From Salinibacillus xinjiangensis (GTDB lineage Bacteria > Bacillota > Bacilli > Bacillales > Alkalibacillaceae), in the NCBI RefSeq assembly GCF_009649735.1, contig NZ_WJNH01000017.1:1-51762 (forward strand): a DNA stretch of 51,762 nt. Direction: 5' to 3'. Each line of letters starts with the position of its first letter. Positions within the stretch are counted from its first letter, which is position 1. Positions 20,457 through 29,538 of the stretch are shown here, piece by piece. The translations under genes were made by a program, and so were the position numbers. The notes beneath the pieces were generated by a model. It did not search any database. It saw only the letters and a program-made list of their open reading frames with translations, and had not been told where the DNA came from.

Positions 20457-21410
20457 ATGTCCAACCATTACAAAGATCCGTTGTTAAAGGTTTTTACCTT
20501 AAATTCAAATCCAAAGCTTGCTGAGGAAATTGCCGAAAATATCGGAACGGAGCTTGGAAAATGTTCTGTAAAAACGTTTAGTGACGGGGAAATCCAAATT
20601 AATATCGAGGAAAGTATCCGTGGATGTGACGTCTACATCATCCAATCGACTTCTGAGCCAGTTAATGATCACCTAATGGAACTGCTTATTATGATTGATG
20701 CTTTAAAGAGAGCTTCTGCACGTACGATTAACGTTGTTATTCCATATTATGGTTATGCAAGACAGGATCGTAAAGCACGCTCAAGAGAACCTATTACGTC
20801 TAAGTTAGTCGCAAACTTATTAGAAACAGCTGGAGCTACTCGAGTGGTTACTTTAGATCTTCATGCACCACAAATACAAGGATTCTTTGATGTACCAATC
20901 GACCACCTCATGGGTGTTCCGATTCTTTCCGAGTACTTTGAAGAGAAAAAACTAGATGACCCTGTTATTGTTTCCCCTGACCATGGTGGTGTAACGAGAG
21001 CACGTAAAATGGCAGACTTATTAAAGGCTCCAATTGCGATTATTGATAAACGTAGACCAAAACCAAATGTAGCAGAGGTTATGAATATTGTCGGGAATAT
21101 AGAAGGAAAAACGGCTATTTTAATTGATGATATCATCGACACAGCAGGAACAATGACACTTGCAGCCAATGCACTCATTGAAAATGGCGCAAAAGAAGTA
21201 TATGCTTGTTCCACACACCCTGTGTTATCTGGTCCTGCGATTGAACGGATTCAAAATTCTAAAATAAAAGAGCTAGTAGTCACTAACTCCATCCCGTTAC
21301 CTGACAGTAAAAAGATAGATAAGATTACACAACTATCTGTCGGAGAGCTTATTGGAGAAGCGATTCGCAGGGTTCATGAATTAAAATCCATTAGTGTTCT
21401 TTTTGATTAA
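20457..21410 (+). CDS. prs: Ribose-phosphate pyrophosphokinase
   Basis: A 317-residue enzyme making PRPP from ribose-5-phosphate and ATP, feeding purine, pyrimidine, His and Trp synthesis; PRPP is also the effector of PurR encoded 3 kb upstream. Motifs are [41 protein letters not shown] and the PRPP loop [12 protein letters not shown]. Same length as the B. subtilis enzyme. GGAGG lies ahead of ATG 20457; cotranscribed with glmU. Confidence 0.97.
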   Translation: MSNHYKDPLLKVFTLNSNPKLAEEIAENIGTELGKCSVKTFSDGEIQINIEESIRGCDVYIIQSTSEPVNDHLMELLIMIDALKRASARTINVVIPYYGYARQDRKARSREPITSKLVANLLETAGATRVVTLDLHAPQIQGFFDVPIDHLMGVPILSEYFEEKKLDDPVIVSPDHGGVTRARKMADLLKAPIAIIDKRRPKPNVAEVMNIVGNIEGKTAILIDDIIDTAGTMTLAANALIENGAKEVYACSTHPVLSGPAIERIQNSKIKELVVTNSIPLPDSKKIDKITQLSVGELIGEAIRRVHELKSISVLFD

Positions 21411-21437
21411 TCAAATGAATGACATCACACCTTAGAG

Positions 21438-21463
21438 GTTTATTCACAATTAGTTAAGGGAAG
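21438..21463 (+). promoter_or_regulatory. Possible sigma-B promoter of ctc
   Basis: GTTTAT (21438-21443) and GGGAAG (21458-21463) are 14 bp apart, matching the general-stress sigma-B pattern GTTTAA...GGGWAW. ctc is the classic sigma-B gene of B. subtilis, where the promoter sits at this place. Confidence 0.55.
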
Positions 21464-21503
21464 AAATAAAAATAGTGTATAAAATTTGGAGGGTGATTGT
21501 TCT

Positions 21504-22139
21504 ATGACAGCAACAATTAAAGCTAGTAAAAGAGAAGATTTACGTCGTTCCAACACCAGAGAATTACGAAATCAAGGCTCTGTACCAGCCGTCGTTTATG
21601 GGAAAGGAAAAGAACCTAAAACGATAGCAGTTGATAGCTTAGAACTAATCAAAACACTACGTGAAGAAGGCAGAAATGCAGTTTTCTCTCTTGAAGTTGA
21701 AGGGAATAATTCTTTAAGTGTGATGCTTTATGATTACCAGTCTGATCCAATGAAGGATGAGCTCATCCATGCAGACTTTTATTTAGTGGACAAGTCCTCG
21801 GTTGTAGATGTGGAGGTATCCATTAATTTAGAAGGTGAGGCGTTGGGTCAAAAAGATGGTGGAGTGTTACAACAAACCTTACACCAGTTAAATGTGAGAG
21901 CTAGAGCTGATGAAATTCCAGATGTCATCAATATTGATATCTCAGAATTAGCTATTGGTGAAGGCTTAACAGTTGGTGACCTTAAAGAAGGTCGCAACTA
22001 CGAGATTTTAAACGATGAAGAAACAACGATTGTAACAGTTCTTCCACCGCAAAATCCTAATGCAGAAGATGAGGAAGAAGCAGGAGATTCAGCTGAAGAG
22101 GAGCCAGAAGCTGATAATGGAAGTGCTGAGGAAGAATAA
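21504..22139 (+). CDS. ctc: Ribosomal protein bL25 / general stress protein Ctc
   Basis: A 211-residue long form of bL25 (RplY): an N-terminal 5S rRNA-binding domain (about 1-92, RRSNTRELRNQGSVPAVVYG) and a C-terminal TL5-type beta domain (about 97-185), followed by a very acidic tail rich in Glu (about 188-211). ATG 21504 follows TGGAGGGTGA. Expected to sit on the 5S rRNA and rise under stress through sigma B. Confidence 0.95.
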   Translation: MTATIKASKREDLRRSNTRELRNQGSVPAVVYGKGKEPKTIAVDSLELIKTLREEGRNAVFSLEVEGNNSLSVMLYDYQSDPMKDELIHADFYLVDKSSVVDVEVSINLEGEALGQKDGGVLQQTLHQLNVRARADEIPDVINIDISELAIGEGLTVGDLKEGRNYEILNDEETTIVTVLPPQNPNAEDEEEAGDSAEEEPEADNGSAEEE

Positions 22140-22183
22140 AGCTTTTTACTTATAGATGATACAAAATCTATAGCATATAAGAT

Positions 22184-22215
22184 AGGCCAAATTATAAGGA
22201 TTTGGCCTTTTTTTA
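22184..22215 (+). terminator. ctc terminator
   Basis: AGGCCAAAT (22184-22192) pairs with ATTTGGCCT (22200-22208), then T run. Confidence 0.88.
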
Positions 22216-22293
22216 CTATACGGTAAAATTTATACATACAGCAATTGCTATTATATATGATAGCTATTTTAAATGTGAAAGAGGGAAGAAGCA

Positions 22294-22854
22294 ATGAAAT
22301 GTATTGTCGGACTCGGGAATCCTGGCGCCAAGTATGAAGACACAAGACATAACATTGGCTTTAAAGTCATTGATGAATTAGCAGAGAAACATAACTGGTC
22401 CCTTTCCAAGAAGAAATTTAATGCGCAATACACAACCGAACACATCAATGGTGAAAAGGTGTTACTCATTAAACCGTTAACCTATATGAACCTATCTGGT
22501 GAAGCGGTTCGCCCATTCTTAGAATTTTACAACTTAAGTATAGAAGACCTTGTTGTTATCTATGATGACTTAGACCTGCCAGCAGGAAAAATACGCTTAC
22601 GCCAAAAGGGTGGCCATGGCGGTCATAATGGAATTAGAAACATTATTGATAAAACGGCAGAAAAAAATTTCAAACGAATTCGAATTGGAATAGGACGCCC
22701 CGAATCAAATATTCCGATCGTGGATTATGTGTTAGGGAAGTTTTCAGAGGAACAACAGCCTAAAATGAAAGAAAGCGTAGAGCTAGCAGTTGAGGCCTGT
22801 GAATCTTGGTTCGAAAACCCATTCTTGGAAGTTATGAATGAATACAACCGTTAA
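22294..22854 (+). CDS. pth: Peptidyl-tRNA hydrolase
   Basis: A 186-residue esterase (SpoVC) that recycles peptidyl-tRNA dropped from ribosomes. The active-site His19 and Asn9 are in GLGNPGAKYEDTRHNIGF, and the Asp is in YDDLDLPAGK. GAGGGAAG precedes ATG 22294. fin and mfd follow in the usual order. In the same window rqcP encodes a factor of ribosome rescue, a related task. Confidence 0.97.
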   Translation: MKCIVGLGNPGAKYEDTRHNIGFKVIDELAEKHNWSLSKKKFNAQYTTEHINGEKVLLIKPLTYMNLSGEAVRPFLEFYNLSIEDLVVIYDDLDLPAGKIRLRQKGGHGGHNGIRNIIDKTAEKNFKRIRIGIGRPESNIPIVDYVLGKFSEEQQPKMKESVELAVEACESWFENPFLEVMNEYNR

Positions 22855-22864
22855 TATATTTAAA

Positions 22865-22893
22865 GTATAATCACCTCTAACTTCGGAAAAACT
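22865..22893 (+). promoter_or_regulatory. Sigma-F promoter of fin
   Basis: GTATA (22865-22869), exactly 15 bases, then GGAAAAACT (22885-22893). Every fixed position of the sigma-F pattern (GTATA, GGnnAnAnT) matches. fin is sigma-F-dependent in B. subtilis. Confidence 0.8.
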
Positions 22894-22924
22894 GATGATG
22901 AAGTTTTTTCGAGGAGGGGTAGGT

Positions 22925-23155
22925 ATGGCTGTTATTTACCGATGCCGCCATTGTGGAAATAAAATTGGCGAGTTGCAACAATCCTATGTCAATGAAGAAC
23001 AGCTAGGACTTCATGTTTTAACAAATGATGAACGAAATGAAATGATTGATTACAATCATGATGGAAATATGGAAGTGAAGGCAATTTGTGATCACTGTGA
23101 AGAGTCCTTAAATCGTAATCCAAATTACCATGAGTTAGACAACTTTATTCAATAA
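22925..23155 (+). CDS. fin: Anti-sigma-F factor Fin
   Basis: A 76-residue zinc-ribbon-like protein, the same length as B. subtilis Fin (YabK). It binds RNA polymerase and helps the forespore move from sigma F to sigma G. Cys7/Cys10 (CRHC) and Cys55/Cys58 (CDHC) form the probable zinc site. ATG 22925 lies after GAGGAGGGG; the in-frame ATG 22895 is too near the transcription start. It makes a negative loop on sigma F, parallel to csfB acting on sigma G. Confidence 0.93.
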   Translation: MAVIYRCRHCGNKIGELQQSYVNEEQLGLHVLTNDERNEMIDYNHDGNMEVKAICDHCEESLNRNPNYHELDNFIQ

Positions 23156-23172
23156 TATGAAAATACAAGGAG

Positions 23173-23200
23173 GCTTTGGTGTTTTCGCCAAAGCATTTTT
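23173..23200 (+). terminator. fin terminator
   Basis: GCTTTGGTG (23173-23181) pairs with CGCCAAAGC (23186-23194), followed by ATTTTTG. Confidence 0.85.
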
Positions 23201-23237
23201 GTACGTTTGTTAAGTATAAAAACTATCATATGAAGTG

Positions 23238-23247
23238 TGACGTGAAT
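23238..23247 (+). repeat. Solitary TGACGTGAAT unit upstream of mfd
   Basis: This 10-mer is identical to units 1 and 4 of the array at 43168-43475. No neighbouring unit at +21 or -21 is visible. It lies 34 bases before the mfd start. Confidence 0.4.
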
Positions 23248-23280
23248 GTAGTGTTGAATGGTCTTAAGGGGGAGTAAAGT

Positions 23281-26200
23281 TTGCAAGGATTAAAACGCTA
23301 TTTACAAGAACAAAATGATATTCAAACCATTATTTCGGGTTTTTCTTCAGGAATGAAAGAGCAACTGGCTTCAGGATTGTCTGGAGCGGCTAGAAGTGTT
23401 CTTGTATCATTACTTGCAGAATCATTAGAAAAACCTGTACTTATCATCACCCATCATTTAAGCCAAGCACAGAAGCTCTATGAAGACCTAGTAGAGTTAA
23501 GTCATGATGGAAGGGTATTTTTGTATCCAGTTAATGAATTAATGGCATCTGAGATTGCTGTAGCTAGTCCAGAGCTGTTAAGTCAACGTATGGATGCACT
23601 ACATCATTGGTTTAATCAAGAAAGAGGAATATTTATAGCCCCTGTTGCAGCTTGCAAACGGATCCTACCACCTAAACAACGGTGGAATCAGGCTAAGCTT
23701 CCCTTTCGTGTAGGTGAATCCATATCGATTGAAGAATATAGCAAATTATTAGTTGAAATGGGCTACAAGCGGGAAGACATGATTGGTGCCCCTGGTGAAT
23801 TTAGTATTCGGGGTGGAATCATTGATATTTATCCGTTAACGACGGAAAACCCAGTAAGAATAGAGTTGTTTGATGATGAAGTAGACTCTATCCGTTATTT
23901 TGACTCTAACTCGCAAAGGTCCTATAACGAAAAAGTAGAGGAAATCATCATTGGGCCTGCGGAGGAATTATTGCTTTCAGATGAAGAAAGATTAAAAGGC
24001 TCACAGCGATTAGAAAAGCTGCTGGCACATTCCTTAAAAAAATTAAAAGATAAAACGGCAAAAGAGGAATTGGCAGAGAACATTGAGTATGACATTGAAC
24101 GTATTCGTAATGGAGAACAGTTCAAAGAAATTCATAAATATATTTCCCTGTTCTATGATCAGCCAGCTAGTTTAATAGATTATATGCCATCCGATGGTTT
24201 AGTCGTCATTGATGAGATGAGCCGCGTGGAAGAAACCTCCACTAGTCTAGATCATGAGGAAGCAGATTGGTACCAAGCTCTGCAGGAACAAAACAAGATG
24301 GTTCGAGATCTTTCCATGTCCTTTGGTTGGCAGGATTTGCAGTCTAGGTTAGAGCATTATTCAAAGCTCTATTTATCCGTATTTTTACGACACATCCCAA
24401 ACACAAATCCTGAGAATTTAATTAATATCTCCTGCCGTGCTATGCAGGAGTTCCACGGTCAGATGAATTTATTGAATAATGAAATGAACCGCTGGGACAA
24501 AGGGGATTATTCAGTTCTGATTGTGGCCCCAAACCGAAAACGAATGGAAAAGGTGCAATCCGTATTAGAGGATTATGGAATGGATTCTGTGATAGCCGAT
24601 GCCAATATTTCACTACCGACTCATAATGCAACCATTATAGAAGGGCAAATAAGTGGTGGTTTTGAACTACCGCTCTTTCGTGTTGCGGTTTTAACCGAAC
24701 AGGAATTATTTAAAAAACAAACCTCAAAACCGAAAAGGAAGCAAAAGATTTCCAATGCAGAACGAATCAAAAGCTATCAGGAATTAAAAATTGGCGATTA
24801 TGTCGTTCATGCCAATCATGGAATTGGGAAATATGTGGGCATTGAAACGTTAGAATTAAATGGACTACACAAGGATTACATGCTAATCAAGTATTCTGGC
24901 GATGATAAGCTCTTTGTCCCAATTGACCAAATTGATCTTGTCCAAAAATATGTAGGCTCTGAGGGAAAAGAGCCTAAGCTTTATAAATTAGGTGGTAGCG
25001 AATGGAAAAAAGTTAAGAGACGGGTGCAGTCCTCAGTTGAGGATATTGCTGATGATCTTATTAAACTTTATGCCGAACGAGAACGGGCAAAGGGCTTTGC
25101 GTTTTCTGAGGATAATGAATTACAAAGGGAATTTGAAGCGGCCTTCCCTTATCAGGAAACTGAAGATCAGCTTCGTTGTATTGAAGAAATCAAACAGGAT
25201 ATGACGAAACCACAGCCGATGGACCGATTATTATGTGGTGATGTCGGATATGGAAAAACTGAGGTAGCAATCCGTGCTGTTTTTAAAGCCATTTTAGATG
25301 AGAAGCAGGTAGCTGTCTTGGTTCCAACGACGATTTTAGCTCAGCAGCATTTTGAAACGTTCCAGGAGCGCTTCCAAGAATTTGGTGTAAATATAGGACT
25401 GCTTAGTCGTTTTCGGACACGTAAGCAGCAAAAGGAAACGCTTGATGGTTTAAAGAAGGGCTTAGTAGATGTGGTCATAGGTACACATCGAATTCTTTCC
25501 AATGATATAAAATTTAAGGAATTAGGCCTGCTCATTATCGATGAGGAACAACGGTTTGGGGTAAAGCACAAAGAGAAAATTAAACAATTAAAGACAAATG
25601 TAGATGTTTTAACATTAACGGCAACACCAATTCCGAGAACGTTGCACATGTCAATGTTAGGGGTAAGAGACTTATCTGTTATTGAAACACCACCTGAAAA
25701 TCGATTTCCCATTCAAACCTATGTGGTGGAATATAATGCAAGCTTTATTCGTGAGGCTATTGAGCGTGAAATGAGCCGTGGAGGACAAGTCTTTTTCCTT
25801 TATAATCGGGTAGAAAATATTGAAAGAATGGCAGAGCATATTGATTTATTAGTCGACGATGCCAGAGTGGCTTATGCTCATGGACAAATGAATGAAACAC
25901 AGCTTGAAAATGTAATATTAGATTTTCTAGAGGGTCATTATGATGTACTTGTGAGTACGACCATTATTGAAACAGGCGTGGATATTCCAAATGTAAATAC
26001 GTTAATTGTCTATGATGCAGATAAAATGGGTTTAAGTCAGTTATATCAACTGCGCGGTCGGGTTGGACGCTCGAACCGGGTAGCCTATGCTTATTTTACG
26101 TATCAGCAGGATAAAATTTTAACGGAAGTGGCGGAAAAACGTCTACAAGCAATTAAGGAATTTACAGAGCTAGGTTCAGGATTTAAAATTGCGATGCGAG

Positions 26201-26829
26201 ATCTTTCCATTAGAGGTACTGGTAATCTGTTAGGGGCTGAGCAGCATGGCTTCATTGACTCAGTTGGGTTCGATATGTATTCCCAAATGCTAAAGGATGC
26301 CATTGAGGCGAAAAAGCAAGGGAAGACATATGAAGAAGCAAAGCCGTTTGAGGTTGAAATGAATCTAGATTTAGATGCGTATATTCCATCGTCCTACATA
26401 CAGGATGAAAAGCAAAAAATCGATATGTATAAGCGTTTCAGATCCATCGAAGAACGAAGCGACATTTTAGACCTACAGGATGAATTGATGGACCGTTTCG
26501 GTGAATACCCGAGCGAGGTTGAGAATTTGCTACATGTGACAAAGCTACGTTTGCTGGCACGTAAGGAAAGAATTGAATCCATTTCTGAAACGAAGGTGAA
26601 ACTTGAGTTAATTATGGACGGTGAGGAAAGTCAGACGGTCGACGGGGCTAAATTATTTGAGCTGGCTAACGAATATGACCGATTAATACAGCTTGGAACA
26701 GAGAATAATAAGCTTAAGATAGCCTTTCGTTTTAATCGTAACCAGCAGCATAAACGTTATGAGCTTGTAGAAGAATTCATATCCAAGCTACCAGAAGTGA
26801 AAAGTAAGGAGCCATATGTTGCAGGCTAA
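23281..26829 (+). CDS. mfd: Transcription-repair coupling factor Mfd
   Basis: A 1182-residue DNA translocase that removes stalled RNA polymerase and recruits UvrABC. Domain order: UvrB-like N-terminal part (about 1-350), RNA polymerase-interacting CarD-like domain (about 490-560, YVVHANHGIGKYVG), RecG-like helicase core (about 610-960) with Walker A GDVGYGKT (653-660) and DEEQ box (LIIDEEQRFG), and the TRCF C-terminal UvrA-binding domain (about 1030-1150). The start is TTG 23281 after AAGGGGGAG. Full length for the family. Confidence 0.97.
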   Translation: MQGLKRYLQEQNDIQTIISGFSSGMKEQLASGLSGAARSVLVSLLAESLEKPVLIITHHLSQAQKLYEDLVELSHDGRVFLYPVNELMASEIAVASPELLSQRMDALHHWFNQERGIFIAPVAACKRILPPKQRWNQAKLPFRVGESISIEEYSKLLVEMGYKREDMIGAPGEFSIRGGIIDIYPLTTENPVRIELFDDEVDSIRYFDSNSQRSYNEKVEEIIIGPAEELLLSDEERLKGSQRLEKLLAHSLKKLKDKTAKEELAENIEYDIERIRNGEQFKEIHKYISLFYDQPASLIDYMPSDGLVVIDEMSRVEETSTSLDHEEADWYQALQEQNKMVRDLSMSFGWQDLQSRLEHYSKLYLSVFLRHIPNTNPENLINISCRAMQEFHGQMNLLNNEMNRWDKGDYSVLIVAPNRKRMEKVQSVLEDYGMDSVIADANISLPTHNATIIEGQISGGFELPLFRVAVLTEQELFKKQTSKPKRKQKISNAERIKSYQELKIGDYVVHANHGIGKYVGIETLELNGLHKDYMLIKYSGDDKLFVPIDQIDLVQKYVGSEGKEPKLYKLGGSEWKKVKRRVQSSVEDIADDLIKLYAERERAKGFAFSEDNELQREFEAAFPYQETEDQLRCIEEIKQDMTKPQPMDRLLCGDVGYGKTEVAIRAVFKAILDEKQVAVLVPTTILAQQHFETFQERFQEFGVNIGLLSRFRTRKQQKETLDGLKKGLVDVVIGTHRILSNDIKFKELGLLIIDEEQRFGVKHKEKIKQLKTNVDVLTLTATPIPRTLHMSMLGVRDLSVIETPPENRFPIQTYVVEYNASFIREAIEREMSRGGQVFFLYNRVENIERMAEHIDLLVDDARVAYAHGQMNETQLENVILDFLEGHYDVLVSTTIIETGVDIPNVNTLIVYDADKMGLSQLYQLRGRVGRSNRVAYAYFTYQQDKILTEVAEKRLQAIKEFTELGSGFKIAMRDLSIRGTGNLLGAEQHGFIDSVGFDMYSQMLKDAIEAKKQGKTYEEAKPFEVEMNLDLDAYIPSSYIQDEKQKIDMYKRFRSIEERSDILDLQDELMDRFGEYPSEVENLLHVTKLRLLARKERIESISETKVKLELIMDGEESQTVDGAKLFELANEYDRLIQLGTENNKLKIAFRFNRNQQHKRYELVEEFISKLPEVKSKEPYVAG

Positions 26830-26876
26830 TGTACATCCATATACGTACATAGTCCTCGCGAAATTTTACCATTACG

Positions 26877-26906
26877 TGTATAGATTGGCCGTGATGTTAA
26901 ATACTA
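26877..26906 (+). promoter_or_regulatory. Sigma-G promoter of spoVT
   Basis: TGTATA (26877-26882) and AATACTA (26900-26906) are 17 bp apart, matching the sigma-G pattern (TGnATA, CATAnTA) with one difference. spoVT is a sigma-G gene in B. subtilis. Confidence 0.7.
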
Positions 26907-26980
26907 ACTTTACGAAATGGTGGTTTCGAATATGCGAATCACCCTAAGTAAACACATCTTAGAAAGCGAGGATTGAAAGC

Positions 26981-27514
26981 ATGAAAGCAACTGGTATTGT
27001 TCGTCGTATCGATGATTTGGGAAGAGTAGTCGTACCAAAGGAGATTAGAAGAACGTTGCGCATTCGGGAAGGCGATCCTCTAGAAATTTTTGTTGACCGT
27101 GAAGGTGAAGTAATTTTAAAGAAGTATTCGCCAATAAATGAATTAGGTGATTTTGCTAAGGAGTATGCAGAAGCGTTGTTTGATACATTAGGACACACCG
27201 TATTAATTTCAGATCGCGATGAATTTATAGCTGTAGCTGGAGGATCAAAGAAAGAGTACTTAAATAAAAATATCAGTTCTCAAATAGAAAAGATCATGGA
27301 AGACAGAAGTGTTGTCACCGAAAAATCAGAGCAAAGTGTTGAATTTGTCGATGGAAAAGAGGAAACAATAGCCTCATACACGATGGCGCCAATTGTGGCC
27401 AATGGTGATCCAGTTGGGTGTGTTGTATTAGTGTCACAGGATCAAGTGATTGGAGAGTCAGAGCAAAAAGCTGCCGAGACAGCAGCAGGATTTTTAGCTA
27501 GACAAATGGATTAA
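26981..27514 (+). CDS. spoVT: Stage V sporulation regulator SpoVT
   Basis: A 177-residue forespore regulator that fine-tunes sigma-G genes. The N-terminal AbrB-type swapped-hairpin domain (1-53, MKATGIVRRIDDLGRVVVP) resembles AbrB encoded at 8 kb; the C-terminal part (about 57-177) is a GAF domain. AGCGAGGATTG precedes ATG 26981. Monocistronic, with its own sigma-G promoter and terminator. Confidence 0.97.
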   Translation: MKATGIVRRIDDLGRVVVPKEIRRTLRIREGDPLEIFVDREGEVILKKYSPINELGDFAKEYAEALFDTLGHTVLISDRDEFIAVAGGSKKEYLNKNISSQIEKIMEDRSVVTEKSEQSVEFVDGKEETIASYTMAPIVANGDPVGCVVLVSQDQVIGESEQKAAETAAGFLARQMD

Positions 27515-27533
27515 GATATGTAGTACAGAGCGG

Positions 27534-27566
27534 GGTCGTCCAGGAAAATTAAGGGCGACCTTTTTG
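27534..27566 (+). terminator. spoVT terminator
   Basis: GGTCGTCC (27534-27541) pairs with GGGCGACC (27553-27560), then TTTTTG. Confidence 0.8.
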
Positions 27567-27672
27567 TACTTTTATACAAAAAGGTCACTAAAGAGTGTGG
27601 TGCTATGAAGGTTATTTAAGTGGAATTTATAAGATGCTTGGTTAATGAACTCATAAGGTTAATCAAAGTTTC

Positions 27673-27795
27673 AATCCAGCACATAAAACAGCAATTATTC
27701 CCGCCTCATTTTATGTAATTGTTGTTATAGGACGGTAATTGCAGACTGAGCTCTGGAATTGCACTAAAATCCAGGGATTGCTCCTTTATAACGTG
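27673..27795 (+). repeat. Phased AATTGC-type array between spoVT and yabM
   Basis: In the 430-base gap after spoVT, AATTGC-like words begin at 27673 (AATCC), 27693 (AATTAT), 27717 (AATTGT), 27737 (AATTGC), 27757 (AATTGC) and 27776-27777 (GATTGC). Spacing is 20, 24, 20, 20 and 20 bp. Each is preceded by GG, GT or GC. The bases between units differ. The rest of the gap (27567-27672, 27796-27884) shows nothing recognisable. Confidence 0.5.
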
Positions 27796-27884
27796 TTTTG
27801 TTTCTCTATTTCTTTTATTTCAGGTTAATTAACGTTTTCTAATGTTTGGGTAGACCCACGTTTATATACCAAGCCCCTCGTCTT

Positions 27885-27893
27885 TGCTATAAT
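27885..27893 (+). promoter_or_regulatory. yabM operon promoter (extended -10)
   Basis: TGCTATAAT (27885-27893) is a full extended -10, the same 9-mer as at glmU. The -35 region is poor. It lies 52 bases before yabM. Confidence 0.55.
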
Positions 27894-27945
27894 GGTTTCT
27901 AATAGAAGATGGCTGGTATTCAAACAGTCTAGAAGGGCGAACATT

Positions 27946-29538
27946 ATGAGTCATAAACAATTACTTAGGGGAGCATTACTCCTCACAGCAGCAGGAATAT
28001 TTGGAAAGATTTTAAGCGCAGGCTATCGAGTCCCTCTCCAAAACTTAACGGGTGATGAAGGTTTTTATATATATCAACAGGTTTATCCATTCATTACGAT
28101 AGCTTGGATTCTATCCATTTATGGCTATCCGGCTGCCATATCAAAATTAGTGATTGAACAAGAGGGGGGGAAACGTTCAACCGTAACGTTTTATCTCCCC
28201 ATCTTTATGTTTATCTTTATCCTGAATGGGCTTTTCTTTTCCATTTTATATTTTGGCGCAGATCAGTTAGCCCACTGGATGGGGGATCGTCATTTAACGG
28301 GTCCCATCCAATTTACGTCTGTTCTTTTTTTGCTCATTTCCTTTACCTCCTTTTTAAGAGGAAGCTTTCAAAGTACAGGTGATATGCGCCCAACTGCTAT
28401 ATCGCAAACGGTGGAGCAACTATTTCGGGTGGGTTTTATTTTATGGTTTACCTATGTGTTACTTCAACAGGGGAAGGATTTGTATGAGGTGGGTAGCGCG
28501 GCAGCCATTTCCTCATCCATAGGAGCATTGGCCGCTATTTTAACTTTAATTTTTTCAGGAATAATGCTTTATCGACTGAAGGAAATGAACGTTACGACTA
28601 AAATGGTTGCCATCAAAAAAGTGGTCAAGGTTCTCTTTGAAACAAGCTTGGTCGTTGGATTAAATTTCATGCTATTAATTCTTTTGCAAATTGCTGATGT
28701 GTTTACGATGATTCATGGCTTACAACAAAATGGACTGAGCTTGCTTGAAGCTAAGATGGAAAAAGGAGTGTTCGACCGTGGTCAGCCGCTTGTACAGCTA
28801 GGGGTTGTGTTTGGTTCATCCCTGTCACTTGCACTGGTTCCGGCAATTTCAAATTCAAAGGTCAATGAACAAAATAAACTTGAGACAAAAGCGGTGAAAC
28901 GAGCCTTAAAGCTTACAGCAATATTCTCAGCTGCAGCCACTGTCGGCTTAATGGTTTTGATGCCATCTGTGAATTTATTACTATATAAAACAGAGTCTGG
29001 CACACTTACTCTCCAAGTGTTCTCCCTTATGATATTGTTGGTATCGTTAACGTTAACCCTATCAACCTTTTTACAGGGATTAGGGTTTATGAAAAGACAA
29101 GCGCTTCTATTTGGAATAGCGGTTTTGATCAAGTGGTTATTCAATCAATTATTGATTCCATCAATAGGCATTTTAGGGGGCGCCCTAGCATCTGTGTTCA
29201 GTGTAATATTTTTAGTTCTAGCCTTTGGTTTTCTATTGAAGAAGTATACGAGGGTATGTTTTGGTGATATTCTACCTTGGAAATCATTATTATTAGGACT
29301 CATTATAATGGCTTTCATTGTATTCATATCCCAACAGGCTTACAGCTATTGGCTAGACATACAGGAACGTTTTGATTTAATGCTGGCGACTATTATAACG
29401 TGTGGGCTTGGAGCTTTAGCCTTTTTTGGTGTGTTATTAGTGACAAACACATTTTCAAGATCAGAGTTACGGCAATTTCCTTATGGAGATCGCCTCGTTC
29501 GTATGACAGTTAGGAGGAGAAAATATTGGAGAAAGTAA
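27946..29538 (+). CDS. yabM: YabM, MOP-superfamily polysaccharide/lipid flippase
   Basis: A 530-residue integral membrane protein with about 14 hydrophobic segments, of the polysaccharide transporter (PST/MurJ-SpoVB-like) group. It is related to SpoVB and to the lipid II flippase MurJ; B. subtilis YabM is not essential and its substrate is unknown. Homologous segments include LLLTAAGIFGKILSAGYRVPLQNLTGDEG at the N-terminus. ATG 27946 follows AAGGGCG; longer in-frame starts overlap the -10. It overlaps yabN by 13 bases. Confidence 0.9.
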   Translation: MSHKQLLRGALLLTAAGIFGKILSAGYRVPLQNLTGDEGFYIYQQVYPFITIAWILSIYGYPAAISKLVIEQEGGKRSTVTFYLPIFMFIFILNGLFFSILYFGADQLAHWMGDRHLTGPIQFTSVLFLLISFTSFLRGSFQSTGDMRPTAISQTVEQLFRVGFILWFTYVLLQQGKDLYEVGSAAAISSSIGALAAILTLIFSGIMLYRLKEMNVTTKMVAIKKVVKVLFETSLVVGLNFMLLILLQIADVFTMIHGLQQNGLSLLEAKMEKGVFDRGQPLVQLGVVFGSSLSLALVPAISNSKVNEQNKLETKAVKRALKLTAIFSAAATVGLMVLMPSVNLLLYKTESGTLTLQVFSLMILLVSLTLTLSTFLQGLGFMKRQALLFGIAVLIKWLFNQLLIPSIGILGGALASVFSVIFLVLAFGFLLKKYTRVCFGDILPWKSLLLGLIIMAFIVFISQQAYSYWLDIQERFDLMLATIITCGLGALAFFGVLLVTNTFSRSELRQFPYGDRLVRMTVRRRKYWRK

